Of a DNA stretch of 64,000 nucleotides, positions 32,758 through 43,608 are shown piece after piece. The stretch covers positions 56,055 through 120,054 of the forward strand of contig NZ_JAUCZG010000012.1 of assembly GCF_030373225.1 (NCBI RefSeq), given 5' to 3'. Positions within the stretch are counted from its first letter, which is position 1. Each line of letters begins with the position of its first letter. This DNA comes from Hydrogenophaga sp. (GTDB lineage Bacteria; Pseudomonadota; Gammaproteobacteria; Burkholderiales; Burkholderiaceae_C). Under the pieces are notes generated by a model. That model was not told the origin of the DNA and made no database searches. It saw only the letters and a program-made list of their open reading frames with translations. Both the position numbers and the translations under genes were made by a program.

Positions 32758-33276
32758 TCAGTGCGTTGATTTCGCTGCGTGGGGGTTCGCTGCGCTGGGG
32801 CTGGAAAGCGCCGACAGAAAGCGCACGCCGGCGTAGAAGGTGAACACCAGCAGGGCGGCCGCCCCGGGTGCCCAGAACAGGTAGCGCGGCCACAACAGGA
32901 TTTCCGATGCCGCGCCCGAGTCGAACGAGCGCACCGTGGCTTCCACCCCGGCGATGGAGAAGAACACGCCCACCACCAGCATGAGGAACAGGTTCAGCGC
33001 GACCAGCCACCGACGCGGACCGGGCTTCAACGCGTCCAGCAGGAACGACACCTGGGGGTAGGCGTTTTCCTTCAGCGCGAACGCCAGGCCCAGGAAGGCG
33101 GCGGGAAACAGCAACATGGCCGTGGCCTCCGTCACCGTCCCGTCGGGCCGCCCCAGCACGTAGCGCACAAAAACGCCGTAGGAGATCCACACCGTCTGCA
33201 CCACGATGATCAGTGCGCCCAGAGCGGCCATCCAGACGGCCAGCCGCTCCGTAGCCCGTTCAAGGGTTGCCAGCAT
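32758..33276 (-). CDS. TRAP transporter small permease (DctQ)
   Basis: A 172-residue protein with four hydrophobic helices (from about 14, 52, 90 and 132), the DctQ subunit. Characteristic residues are the W and R in the first two helices (WISYGVFVRYVLGRP) . It starts five bases after the binding-protein stop, and the ATG at 33276 (MLATLERATERL) is preferred over an upstream in-frame ATG that would overlap the binding-protein gene. Confidence 0.88.
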   Translation of the reverse strand: MLATLERATERLAVWMAALGALIIVVQTVWISYGVFVRYVLGRPDGTVTEATAMLLFPAAFLGLAFALKENAYPQVSFLLDALKPGPRRWLVALNLFLMLVVGVFFSIAGVEATVRSFDSGAASEILLWPRYLFWAPGAAALLVFTFYAGVRFLSALSSPSAANPHAAKSTH

Positions 33277-33281
33277 GGTTT

Positions 33282-34283
33282 TCAGAGCGAGTGCTGTTTG
33301 AACAGCGCACGCACCTTGCCGGCCATCTCCGGCCCGCAACCGGTATCCACTTCACCAGTCCATTTGCCGACCACGCTGTCCAGCAGGGCCTTGCGCTTCT
33401 CGGCGGTGATCTTGGTCACCGTGCCACCTTGCTTCACCGCATCGGCCATGCTCGCGTCCACCCAGGCCTCGTAGCGCGGCTTGAGCCATACCTCGGATTC
33501 GGTCGCCGCGGCTTGCAGGGCCTTCTGATCGGCGGGCGAGAGCGCGTCGAACTTGCGCTTGCTGATCATGTACTGGATGTTGCCGTAGAACAGGTTGGAC
33601 TGAACCATGTGCGGCATCACGCCCCAGAGCTTCCAGGCGCTGTAGGTTGCCACGCCCATGTTGATGCCGTCCACCACGCCGCGCTCGGCCGACTGGAACA
33701 CCTCCTTGGGGGCAATGAACACCGGCTTGCCGCCCCAGGTCTCGATCATCATCGACACCATCGGGCCGATGGAGCGCACCAGCTTGCCGTCGAGCTTGGC
33801 CAGATCGGTGTTGGGGTTCTTGAACCACCACTCCTGGTCGTACGAATAGTTGGAATTGATCAGCGGCACCAGGCCCGCCTTGGTCGCTTCGGGTGCAATC
33901 AGCGCGGCGTAGGCCGCGTCGAGCTCAATCTGCTTTTTCATGTCCACGGCCATCGGGTAGAGCGATGTGACCCGGTAGCAGGGCAGGCGTTTGTCGGCCG
34001 AGACCCAGCTGATGTCGGACACCCCGCCCAGCATGGCGTCCACGCCTTCGCTCCAGCCGTGCAGGGTGGAGGACGAAAAAATTTCGACCTTGACCCGCCC
34101 GGCGGTTTTGGCGCTGGCCAGTTCAGCGAACTTCTTGAATCCCTCGTAGCGAATGTCGACCTCGTTCACGTAGGTGGACAGGCGCAGCGTGGTTTGTGCT
34201 TGGGCGGCAGACGCAAGGACTGCGGTCGCGGCACAGGCTATCGCGGTGAAACGCAGCAGCGTGAAAGCGTTTTTCTTGAACAT
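33282..34283 (-). CDS. TRAP transporter solute-binding protein (DctP)
   Basis: A 333-residue periplasmic binding protein. The Sec signal peptide is about 29 residues (FKKNAFTLLRF...VLASAAQAQ), with cleavage after AQA. The ligand-carboxylate arginine of the family is probably the one in GKLVRSIGPMVSMM, followed by WGGKPV. Its sequence does not match the well-studied dicarboxylate or sialic acid binders, so the ligand is open; the linked CuyA-like enzyme suggests cysteate or another small sulfonate. Start MFKKNAF at 34283 follows GGAGATGTCACG. First transporter gene in the operon, 64 bases after the CuyA-like gene. Confidence 0.9.
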   Translation of the reverse strand: MFKKNAFTLLRFTAIACAATAVLASAAQAQTTLRLSTYVNEVDIRYEGFKKFAELASAKTAGRVKVEIFSSSTLHGWSEGVDAMLGGVSDISWVSADKRLPCYRVTSLYPMAVDMKKQIELDAAYAALIAPEATKAGLVPLINSNYSYDQEWWFKNPNTDLAKLDGKLVRSIGPMVSMMIETWGGKPVFIAPKEVFQSAERGVVDGINMGVATYSAWKLWGVMPHMVQSNLFYGNIQYMISKRKFDALSPADQKALQAAATESEVWLKPRYEAWVDASMADAVKQGGTVTKITAEKRKALLDSVVGKWTGEVDTGCGPEMAGKVRALFKQHSL

Positions 34284-34347
34284 CGTGACATCTCCAGTTG
34301 AAAGAACCATGAACACGATCGGCTTCGCTGTGCTTCAGCGCGGCCGA

Positions 34348-35361
34348 TCAACCCTGCGAACCCTTGAGGCCGAAGGCCTCTCCGTACCCAAACAACGCGA
34401 CCGATCCACCGGTGTGCAGAAAGACCACGTTGTCGGTGGCCTTGAAATGGTTTTTGCGAACCAGATCGATCAGTCCTGCCATGCCCTTGCCGGAATACAC
34501 CGGATCGAGCAACAGGCCTTCGGTGCGCGCCAGCAGCTCCACTGCTTCCACCATCCCCGGCGTTGGCATGCCATAGCCTGGGCCGACGTAGTCGCAATTC
34601 GCCACCACCAGCTCCCTGGGAACACCTCCGCGCATGCGCATGTGGTCCGCCGTGCGGCAGGCCAGGTCGTGCACCATGGTCTCCTGCTTGTCCCTGGGGG
34701 CACGCGTGCCGATGCCGAGCAACTTGATATCGCTGTTGATCGCATGCAGTCCCGCCACCAGTCCGGCCTGGGTTCCGGCGCTGCCAGTGGCATGCACCAG
34801 ATAGTCGATCTTCAAGCCCTTCGCGGCGGCTTGGCTGACCAGTTCGATGGCGGCGTTCACATAGCCGAGGGCCCCCACCGGGGTGGAGCCACCACCCGGC
34901 ACCACGTAGGGGTTCGCCCCGTCGCCTCGCAGGCGCTCGGCGACCTGTTCCATCTGCTGCTGCATGTTGGTCCCGCCGGGATGCCGTTCCACTGTGGCGC
35001 CGTGCAGGCGGTTGAGCAACACGTTGCCGTTGTCGGTGTAGTCCGCATCGGTGCTGCCGGTGCGGTCTTCCAGCAAGATATGGCACTTCATGCCCAGCTT
35101 GGCGGCAGCGGCGGCGGTCTGGCGCGCGTGATTCGACTGCGTCGCTCCCTGGGTGATCACCACATCGGCGCGTGTGGCGACGGCTTCAGCCATCAGGTAC
35201 TCGAGCTTGCGGGTCTTGTTGCCACCACTGGAAAGCCCCGTGCAGTCGTCGCGCTTGACCCACAAGCGTGGTCCGCCCAGCAAGGCCGTGAGATTGCCCA
35301 TCGGCTCCAGAGGGGTCGGGAAGTGCCCAAGTGCGATGCGCGGGAAAAGTGACAAGTCCAT
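34348..35361 (-). CDS. cuyA: L-cysteate sulfo-lyase (CuyA), D-cysteine desulfhydrase family
   Basis: PLP enzyme of 337 residues in the ACC-deaminase/D-cysteine desulfhydrase family. The PLP lysine is K49 in [10 protein letters not shown], the phosphate loop [12 protein letters not shown], and [11 protein letters not shown] closes the C-terminus. Across its length ([64 protein letters not shown]) it reads like CuyA of marine bacteria rather than E. coli DcyD, as I remember those sequences. CuyA turns L-cysteate into pyruvate, ammonia and sulfite. The TRAP transporter, exporter and LysR genes downstream complete a cuy-type locus. D-cysteine desulfhydrase is the main alternative. Confidence 0.8.
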   Translation of the reverse strand: MDLSLFPRIALGHFPTPLEPMGNLTALLGGPRLWVKRDDCTGLSSGGNKTRKLEYLMAEAVATRADVVITQGATQSNHARQTAAAAAKLGMKCHILLEDRTGSTDADYTDNGNVLLNRLHGATVERHPGGTNMQQQMEQVAERLRGDGANPYVVPGGGSTPVGALGYVNAAIELVSQAAAKGLKIDYLVHATGSAGTQAGLVAGLHAINSDIKLLGIGTRAPRDKQETMVHDLACRTADHMRMRGGVPRELVVANCDYVGPGYGMPTPGMVEAVELLARTEGLLLDPVYSGKGMAGLIDLVRKNHFKATDNVVFLHTGGSVALFGYGEAFGLKGSQG

Positions 35362-35670
35362 CGATAACTTTCAAATTCGGTTGCTTTGAAAGATGATGTA
35401 CCCGCGAGTCCTCCCATGTCTAATCGATTTATTGGCCCGTATTTTTCGTTTTTCGCATACTGACAAAAGACCAACAGGTGACAGCAAGCAGGTTTCATAC
35501 CTGAAAACTTGCGACGAAACGCACTGCAAGGGTGCGCCCGTCCATGCGTTGCCGTCTTTCCCGATGTTGGCGTCGAGGAGGCCCGGAGGTGACTCGTCAG
35601 AAAGCGGATCGCGCGATCGGCAGGCATTGGCGGCTCATTGACCGCATCGGCTCAGACGTGGGGCGCCAGG
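35362..35670. other. Promoter region of the organosulfur gene run
   Basis: No gene is supported. The first 120 bases (35362-35480) are clearly richer in A+T than the surroundings, as expected for the promoter of the long minus-strand run beginning with cuyA, and contain the inverted repeat at 35368-35392. The rest is GC-rich and featureless. Confidence 0.5.
35368..35392. promoter_or_regulatory. Inverted repeat overlapping the cuyA ribosome binding site
   Basis: CTTTCAAA and TTTGAAAG separated by nine bases, seven bases before the cuyA ATG. On the coding strand the downstream arm contains GAAAG, the only Shine-Dalgarno-like sequence, so a hairpin would hide it. Alternatively it is a LysR-type operator, for which an interrupted dyad of this size is normal. 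Confidence 0.5.
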
Positions 35671-35889
35671 TCATTCCAGGCGCAAGTGGTCCGCATCCAG
35701 CGCAGGTGGCCGCAGCAGGTCCTCGTCAATCCCCATCACCGCACTTGCCCGTTCCACCGCGCGCCACAGCAGGGGCGGCATCTTCAGGATCTCGTCGGGT
35801 GTGTCGGCCTGGGCGATCCAGCTGCTGATCTGCTGGTGCTCGTCGGGGGTCAGCAGGGCCAGGTTCAGCATTTCGTCGATGGTTTTCAT
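35671..35889 (-). CDS. Small hypothetical protein (72 aa)
   Basis: A 72-residue soluble, acidic, helical protein (MKTIDEMLNLALLTPDEHQQ...). No known domain is recognised. The alternating Leu/Ala pattern suggests a small helical bundle. It starts 12 bases after the stop of the UPF0114 membrane protein gene and is probably in the same transcript; an AACGCCGGGATG leader gives a weak site. The frame has the codon bias of real genes here. Role unknown. Confidence 0.65.
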   Translation of the reverse strand: MKTIDEMLNLALLTPDEHQQISSWIAQADTPDEILKMPPLLWRAVERASAVMGIDEDLLRPPALDADHLRLE

Positions 35890-35901
35890 CCCGGCGTTGC
35901 C

Positions 35902-36420
35902 TCAGTGTTTCTCGCGCGTGAGCCGCTCGGCAAACGAGATGCCGATGGCCGAGAGCACGAAGGTGAAGTGGATCACCGCCACCATGGTGACGACCTGGAT
36001 GTTCTCCAGGGTCAGCTCGCCGCTGAGGTAGGTCTTGAGCGCGTGCACGCCCGAGATGGAAATGATGGCGAAGGCCAGCTTGAGCTTGAGGTTGTAGGTG
36101 TTGACGTGGTCGAGCCAGTCGGGCTTTTTCATCTCTTTGGAATCGAAGTGCCCGGTGGTCACGAACAGCGAGACACCCGCCAGCGCCACCACCCAGACCA
36201 GCTGGGCGACCATGGTCATGTCCACCAGCTCCAACACCTTGATGATCAGGTCGATCTTCTGCAGATCTTCGAACATCAGGGTGGTGAAGAGCTTGTAGGT
36301 TTCCAGCAAAAACTTGCCCAGGATGCCGAAGATGATGGCGACCAGCCCGACGTAGAAAAAGAGCATGGTGAAGCGCATGCCGTACAGCAGCGAACCCACG
36401 CCCGAGAGCAGCTTTTCCAT
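35902..36420 (-). CDS. UPF0114/YqhA-family membrane protein
   Basis: A 172-residue membrane protein with four hydrophobic helices, matching YqhA (UPF0114, TIGR00645). The start MEKLLSGVGSLLYGMRF is typical and the loops around GHFDSKEMKKPDWLDHVNTYNLKLKLAFAI are the family's most conserved part. Biochemical function is not known. ATG 36420 is followed by a two-gene unit with the 72-residue protein. Family length about 165. Confidence 0.88.
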   Translation of the reverse strand: MEKLLSGVGSLLYGMRFTMLFFYVGLVAIIFGILGKFLLETYKLFTTLMFEDLQKIDLIIKVLELVDMTMVAQLVWVVALAGVSLFVTTGHFDSKEMKKPDWLDHVNTYNLKLKLAFAIISISGVHALKTYLSGELTLENIQVVTMVAVIHFTFVLSAIGISFAERLTREKH

Positions 36421-36549
36421 GATTTGTCGTATTCGGTTGTATTGGAGGGTGGGTGAAGCGCAGTGGGTCAGGCTCAGGACCGGGCGCTCACCGGGATGCT
36501 GTTTCGAGTATCGCCGAGCCTTGCAGCGCCGGGGGCCATGGCCTTGGTC

Positions 36550-38148
36550 TCACCGCAATCCCGCCTTGCGCAGCCGGTAGCTGAACTGCCGCAGCGTGAG
36601 TCCCAGGCTCTGGGCGGCCTGGGTCTGGTTGCCCTGGTGGCGCAGCAGGGCGTCTTGCAAGACCTGCGGGCTGTGGGAGCGGGCGCTCTGGTAGTCGCGC
36701 ACCTGGCCGGCGGGCAGGGGCAGCGCGGGTGGGGGTTCGGTGGCGGGCAGGGGCGACAGGGACTCGGGCATGAAGCGCTCCAGCGCCACGGCGGTCACGC
36801 GGGTGTGGTCGGTCAGCAGCACCAGGCGCTCGATGAGGTTGCCGAGTTCGCGGATGTTGCCCGGCCAGTCGTGCGCTTCCAGCCGCGCCATGGCCTCGGG
36901 CGCCAGGTGCACGTTGCGTTCGTGGGCCTGGTTGGCGCGGTTCACGAAATGCAGGGCGAGGGCGCGGATGTCTTCGCGCCGCTCGCGCAGGCTGGGCAGG
37001 CGGATCGGGATCACGTTGAGCCGGTAGTACAGGTCCTGGCGGAACTGCCCGGCCTGCACCTCGCGCGCCAGGTCGCGGTTGGTCGCGGCCACCAGGCGCA
37101 CATTCACCTTCACTTCGCGCGTGCCGCCCAGGCGCACCAGCGTGCCTTCCTGCAGGGTGCGCAGCAGCTTGCTCTGCATGGCCAGCGGCAGCTCGCCGAT
37201 CTCGTCCAGAAAGATGGTGCCGCCGTTGGCCTGTTCGAACCAGCCGGCGCGCGCGGTGTTGGCACCGGTGAAGGCGCCGCGCTCATAGCCGAACAGCTCT
37301 GATTCAAACAGCGTCTCGGGAATCGCCGAGCAGTTCACCTTGATGAAGGGCTGGTCGTGCCGGCCGCTGGCCAGGTGCACGGCGCGGGCAAACAGCTCCT
37401 TGCCGGTGCCCGATTCGCCGAGCAGCAACACCGTGGCCTGCGATTGCGACACGCGTTCCAGTTCACCGAGCGCCTGCAGGAGCGCGGGCGACCGGCCGAT
37501 GAGCCCGTAGCGCGCGGTGCTGGTGTCCAGCGCGCGGGCCAGGGCGGCGTTGCGCTCTTCGAGCTGGCGGGTTTCCTCGGCCACCAGCTGTTCCAGCTGC
37601 AGCAGCTGGCCGGCCAGCGTGGCCAGGATGCGCAGCAGCGCGAGGTCGTCGTTCAAATGGCGCTGGCGGCTGCGGATGCGGTGGCAGGCCAGCACGCCGA
37701 TGGTCGCGCCGTTCACCTCGATGGGCAGCGCCAGAAAGGCCACGGTCTGCGGCGGCAGCTGGCTGCGCGGCACGCAGCGAAACAGAAACAGCGGCTCGGC
37801 GTCCACGTCCTGCACGATGGCGGGCAGACCCGTCTGCAGCACCCGCCCGGTGATACCCTCGCCCCAGCGGTAGACGCCGCTGGCCACCTGCCCGGCGGTG
37901 AGGCCGTAGGCGTGGCGAATGGACGCGGTGCGGGCGTGTTTCACCTGGCCGGCCAGGGCATCGTCGGCCAGCACCATGCGCCCGCGGTTCAAACCCAGCA
38001 GTTCGCTCATGAGGTGCAGCATCTCGCGCAGCACAAACGCCGGCGCCAGGCTGCGTCCCACCAGCTTCATCACCTCGCGCATGAGCAGCAGCTCCTGGGC
38101 GTGCCAGTCGGTGCCGGGGTGGTCGGGGTCGGTGCGGTGGGGGGGCAT
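36550..38148 (-). CDS. NifA-type sigma-54-dependent activator (GAF-AAA-Fis HTH)
   Basis: A 532-residue enhancer-binding protein (543 if a GTG at 38181 is used). The N-terminal GAF domain (about 20-190) contains [18 protein letters not shown], a NifA-like signature. The central AAA+ domain has GESGTGKE, the sigma-54 contact loop GAFTGA, and [13 protein letters not shown] Fis-type helix-turn-helix ([23 protein letters not shown]) closes the protein. It activates sigma-54 promoters on a signal sensed by GAF or a partner. No nif genes are present, so the NifA likeness may reflect only GAF homology. Sigma-54-like promoters in this window (14469, 16209, 47108) are possible targets. Confidence 0.88.
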   Translation of the reverse strand: MPPHRTDPDHPGTDWHAQELLLMREVMKLVGRSLAPAFVLREMLHLMSELLGLNRGRMVLADDALAGQVKHARTASIRHAYGLTAGQVASGVYRWGEGITGRVLQTGLPAIVQDVDAEPLFLFRCVPRSQLPPQTVAFLALPIEVNGATIGVLACHRIRSRQRHLNDDLALLRILATLAGQLLQLEQLVAEETRQLEERNAALARALDTSTARYGLIGRSPALLQALGELERVSQSQATVLLLGESGTGKELFARAVHLASGRHDQPFIKVNCSAIPETLFESELFGYERGAFTGANTARAGWFEQANGGTIFLDEIGELPLAMQSKLLRTLQEGTLVRLGGTREVKVNVRLVAATNRDLAREVQAGQFRQDLYYRLNVIPIRLPSLRERREDIRALALHFVNRANQAHERNVHLAPEAMARLEAHDWPGNIRELGNLIERLVLLTDHTRVTAVALERFMPESLSPLPATEPPPALPLPAGQVRDYQSARSHSPQVLQDALLRHQGNQTQAAQSLGLTLRQFSYRLRKAGLR

Positions 38149-38204
38149 GAGGAGGGTCAAGCAAACATCGCACCACGTCACCTGCAGAACGCCGCATCGG
38201 ATAC

Positions 38205-38228
38205 CCGTTCGCCCTGAGCCTGTCGAAG
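38205..38228. repeat. Dispersed REP-like element, inverted copy
   Basis: Fourth copy of the 24-bp element, in the gap between the NifA-type activator gene and the SAH riboswitch. It reads CCGTTCGCCCTGAGC, then CTGTCGAAG, the reverse complement of the copy at 26678. Confidence 0.85.
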
Positions 38229-38283
38229 GGCGGGCTCAGGGAGGACGGACGGCCAGGGTCCCACGCGCTAAAATCGCGACCTC

Positions 38284-38372
38284 TCAAGGAGCGCTGCAGC
38301 GCCACCGGCCCCCAGGGCTTGCGTGTGCGTCAGGCTTGGGTGGGCATGAACAGGCCCAAAACGGCGCTCACC
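38284..38372 (+). promoter_or_regulatory. S-adenosylhomocysteine (SAH) riboswitch upstream of metH C-terminal part
   Basis: The leader carries the conserved SAH-riboswitch strands: AAGGAGCGCTGCAGC (38286-38300), CAGGCTTGGG (38331-38340) and AAAACGGCGCTCACC (38358-38372). GAGCGC (38289-38294) pairs with GCGCTC (38364-38369). The downstream gene is a metH, a standard target of this riboswitch in beta-proteobacteria, and SAH should turn expression on. The 36 bases to the ATG contain CCGCCTTGGTGAG, which can act as expression platform or ribosome site. Pattern recognition only; no covariance search. Confidence 0.88.
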
Positions 38373-38407
38373 AGTCTGTTGTCTGCAAAACCGCCTTGGT
38401 GAGCCCC

Positions 38408-41143
<2,736 letters not shown>

Positions 41144-41230
41144 GCCGGTTTCAATGCCGTCCGGAACCGAAGCCGGCCCTGCGGGTCAGCTTTCGGAGTC
41201 CTTTCTTTTTGTTCACCGCATTTCAAACAC

Positions 41231-41632
41231 ATGAACGCCATCAACAACCTTTTCAACCAGCCCCGTTTTGGCGTGATCCTGCTGCGCTGGACGCTCGCCA
41301 TCCTCATGATCTTTCACGGCTGGGCCAAGGTGACGGGGGGTGTGGGCGGCATCGAAGGCATGCTCGTGGGCCAGGGCCTGCCTGGCCTACTCGCGTACGG
41401 CGTCTACATCGGTGAGTTGATCGCGCCGTTGCTCCTGCTCGCCGGGGTGTGGGTGGTGCCGGCGGCCCTGGTGATCGCGATCAACATGGCGTTTGCGGTT
41501 GGCCTGGCCCACATGACCCATTTCATGGACATCACGGCCACCGGCGGCTGGCGCCTGGAGCTGCAGGCGTTCTTCTTCATGACCGCGCTCGTGGTGGCGT
41601 TCACCAACAAGCTGGGCCCCAACAAGGGGTGA
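41231..41632 (+). CDS. DoxX-family membrane protein
   Basis: A 133-residue inner-membrane protein with four helices and the DoxX signature (LLRWTLAILMIFHGWAKVTGG, GELIAPLLLLAGVWV, ATGGWRLELQAFFF). Family members are linked to redox stress or quinone-dependent sulfur oxidation (the DoxD/DoxX name comes from thiosulfate:quinone oxidoreductase), but most have no known role. It follows metH by 87 bases on the same strand. Start MNAINN at 41231. Confidence 0.85.
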   Translation: MNAINNLFNQPRFGVILLRWTLAILMIFHGWAKVTGGVGGIEGMLVGQGLPGLLAYGVYIGELIAPLLLLAGVWVVPAALVIAINMAFAVGLAHMTHFMDITATGGWRLELQAFFFMTALVVAFTNKLGPNKG

Positions 41633-41723
41633 TGCGGCTCAAGCTTCGCCGGGGCTCGGCTTGTCCCGCTTGAAGCAGCGCCATCCAGGGACACCGCGCA
41701 GCGGCGCAGGGGGTGGTTCCGAT

Positions 41724-43163
41724 TCAGACGTTCATGATGGAAATGGACCGGGCGTTCAGGTAGGCGTCCATCGCCTCCGGCCCGCCCTCGGAGCCGTAGC
41801 CCGAGTCCTTCAGACCCCCAAACGGCATTTCGGCCGACGGCATCGCGGGCATGTTCACCCACAGCATGCCCACCTCGACCCGGCGCGCCAGCAGGTCGGC
41901 GTTCTTCAGCGAGCGGGTGAAGGCATAGCCGGCCAGCCCGTAGGGCAGGCGGTTGGCCTCGGCAATGGCGTCGTCCAGCGTCTTGAAGCTGCGCACCGCG
42001 GCCATGGGGCCGAAGGGCTCGTCGTTGAACACGCGTGCGTCCAGCGGCACGTCGGTGAGCACCGTGGGCTGCCAGAAGTTGCCCGCCTCGCCGATGCGTG
42101 CGCCGCCGGTGGCCAGCGTGGCGCCGCGCTCCACCGCGTCCTGCGTGAACTCGGCCATGGCGCTCACCCGGCGCGGATTGGCCAGCGGGCCCATCTGCGT
42201 GCCCTCGGCCGTGCCGTCGCCCACCGCCAGGCCGCTGGCGTGTTTGACCAGCGCCGCCGAGAACTCGCTGGCAATGCTCTCGTGCACCAGAAAACGCGTG
42301 GGCGAGATGCACACCTGCCCTGCGTTGCGGAACTTCGCGCCGCCGGCGGTCTTCACCGCCAGCGCCACGTCGGCGTCTTCACACACGATCACCGGCGCGT
42401 GCCCGCCGAGCTCCATGGTCACCCGCTTCATGTGCTGGCCGGCCATTGCGGCCAGCTGTTTGCCCACCGGCGTGGAGCCGGTGAAGGTGATCTTGCGGAT
42501 CACCGGGTGGGCAATCAGGTAGCTGGAGATCTCCGCCGGCGTGCCGTATACCAGACCGAGCACGCCCGGTGGCAGGCCGGCGTCGGCAAAGGCGCGCACC
42601 AGCGCGGCCGGCGCGGCCGGGGTTTCTTCCGGGGCCTTGACGATCATCGAGCAGCCGGTGGCCAGCGCGGCGGCGAGCTTGCGCACCACCTGGTTGATGG
42701 GGAAGTTCCAGGGCGTGAACGCGGCCACCGGGCCAACCGGGTCTTTGAGCACCATCTGGCGCATGGCGAGGTTGCCGCGCGAAGGCACGATGCGGCCGTA
42801 CACCCGCAGTCCTTCGTCGGCGAACCAGTCGATGATGTCGGCCGCGGCCAGCACCTCGCCCTTGGCCTCGGCCAGCGGCTTGCCCTGTTCCAGCGTGAGC
42901 AGGCGGGCCGTGTCGGTGGCGCGTTCGCGCAGCAGGGCAGCGGCCGCGCGCAGGGTTTTCGAGCGGTTGATGGCGGGCGTGTCGCGCCAGACTTCAAAGC
43001 CCTTTTGAGCGGCTTCCAGCGCCAGGTCCAGGTCGGCGGTGCGCGCATGCGCCACGCGGCCGATCTCTTGGCCGGTGGCCGGGTTGAACACAGCGAGCGT
43101 TTCGCCGGCGGCGGCCTCGCGCCATTGGCCGTGGATGAACAGTTGGGTATCGGGGTAGGTCAT
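41724..43163 (-). CDS. NAD(P)-dependent aldehyde dehydrogenase, succinate-semialdehyde type
   Basis: A 479-residue aldehyde dehydrogenase of the GabD-like group. The catalytic cysteine lies in [14 protein letters not shown], the glutamate in [12 protein letters not shown], and cofactor-binding [10 protein letters not shown]. The sequence ([33 protein letters not shown], split here) resembles succinate-semialdehyde and related short-chain dehydrogenases; the substrate remains open. The start MTYPDTQ at 43163 has a CTGGAGACACC site. No gab genes are adjacent. It faces the DoxX gene and may be a single-gene unit. Confidence 0.85.
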   Translation of the reverse strand: MTYPDTQLFIHGQWREAAAGETLAVFNPATGQEIGRVAHARTADLDLALEAAQKGFEVWRDTPAINRSKTLRAAAALLRERATDTARLLTLEQGKPLAEAKGEVLAAADIIDWFADEGLRVYGRIVPSRGNLAMRQMVLKDPVGPVAAFTPWNFPINQVVRKLAAALATGCSMIVKAPEETPAAPAALVRAFADAGLPPGVLGLVYGTPAEISSYLIAHPVIRKITFTGSTPVGKQLAAMAGQHMKRVTMELGGHAPVIVCEDADVALAVKTAGGAKFRNAGQVCISPTRFLVHESIASEFSAALVKHASGLAVGDGTAEGTQMGPLANPRRVSAMAEFTQDAVERGATLATGGARIGEAGNFWQPTVLTDVPLDARVFNDEPFGPMAAVRSFKTLDDAIAEANRLPYGLAGYAFTRSLKNADLLARRVEVGMLWVNMPAMPSAEMPFGGLKDSGYGSEGGPEAMDAYLNARSISIMNV

Positions 43164-43224
43164 GGTGTCTCCAGCAGGAAGGGGGGAACCGGAAACCATA
43201 CCAGTTGCACTCACGGAGCGTGGA

Positions 43225-43608
43225 TCAGGAAGGCAGAAGGACGTGTCGTTGCTGGCAAAGGAAAGGCCGGTCCATCTGGTCCGCCAGAAAGGCGATCGCA
43301 GAAGCGTTTACACGGGCCATCTGTTGTGCGCCCCTCTTTTCCTCGTCCGAGATGGGTTGGGCGGCAAGCCAGGCGTCGATGTCGTCGCGGATGCCGTTGT
43401 TGTCGTTGTCCGATCCCCGGATGTCGGGTGAGCGGTCGAGCTTGGGCAACTGGCCGCTGGCCTCCAGCGCCTTGATTTGTTCGGCCAGTGCGACCGCCGC
43501 AGCGCCCGGCGGTGCGCCCGATTCTTTGGAGGCCGCGCCGCCGCCGCAGGCGGACACCCAGGCCGCCAGGGCCAACGGAAGCAGTGGATTGAAATAGCGC
43601 ATGTTCAT
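43225..43608 (-). CDS. Putative lipoprotein with a DxDNxGxxDD motif
   Basis: A 127-residue exported protein. The signal peptide ends in a lipobox-like VSAC (C21), followed by GGGAASKES, a flexible linker, so it is probably a lipoprotein anchored in a membrane. Residues about 64-79 ([18 protein letters not shown]) resemble a calcium-binding EF-hand-like or thrombospondin-type loop (D-x-D-x-N-G-x-x-D-D). Two late cysteines are absent except for one in LCQQRH. The ATG overlaps the stop of the upstream gene (43605-43608), so it is coupled to it. I do not recognise a family. Confidence 0.72.
   Translation of the reverse strand: MNMRYFNPLLPLALAAWVSACGGGAASKESGAPPGAAAVALAEQIKALEASGQLPKLDRSPDIRGSDNDNNGIRDDIDAWLAAQPISDEEKRGAQQMARVNASAIAFLADQMDRPFLCQQRHVLLPS

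Noticed and set aside
36550..38148. Nitrogen fixation locus
   Set aside because: The NifA-type regulator is not accompanied by any nif structural gene in the window; likeness may be confined to the GAF and AAA domains.
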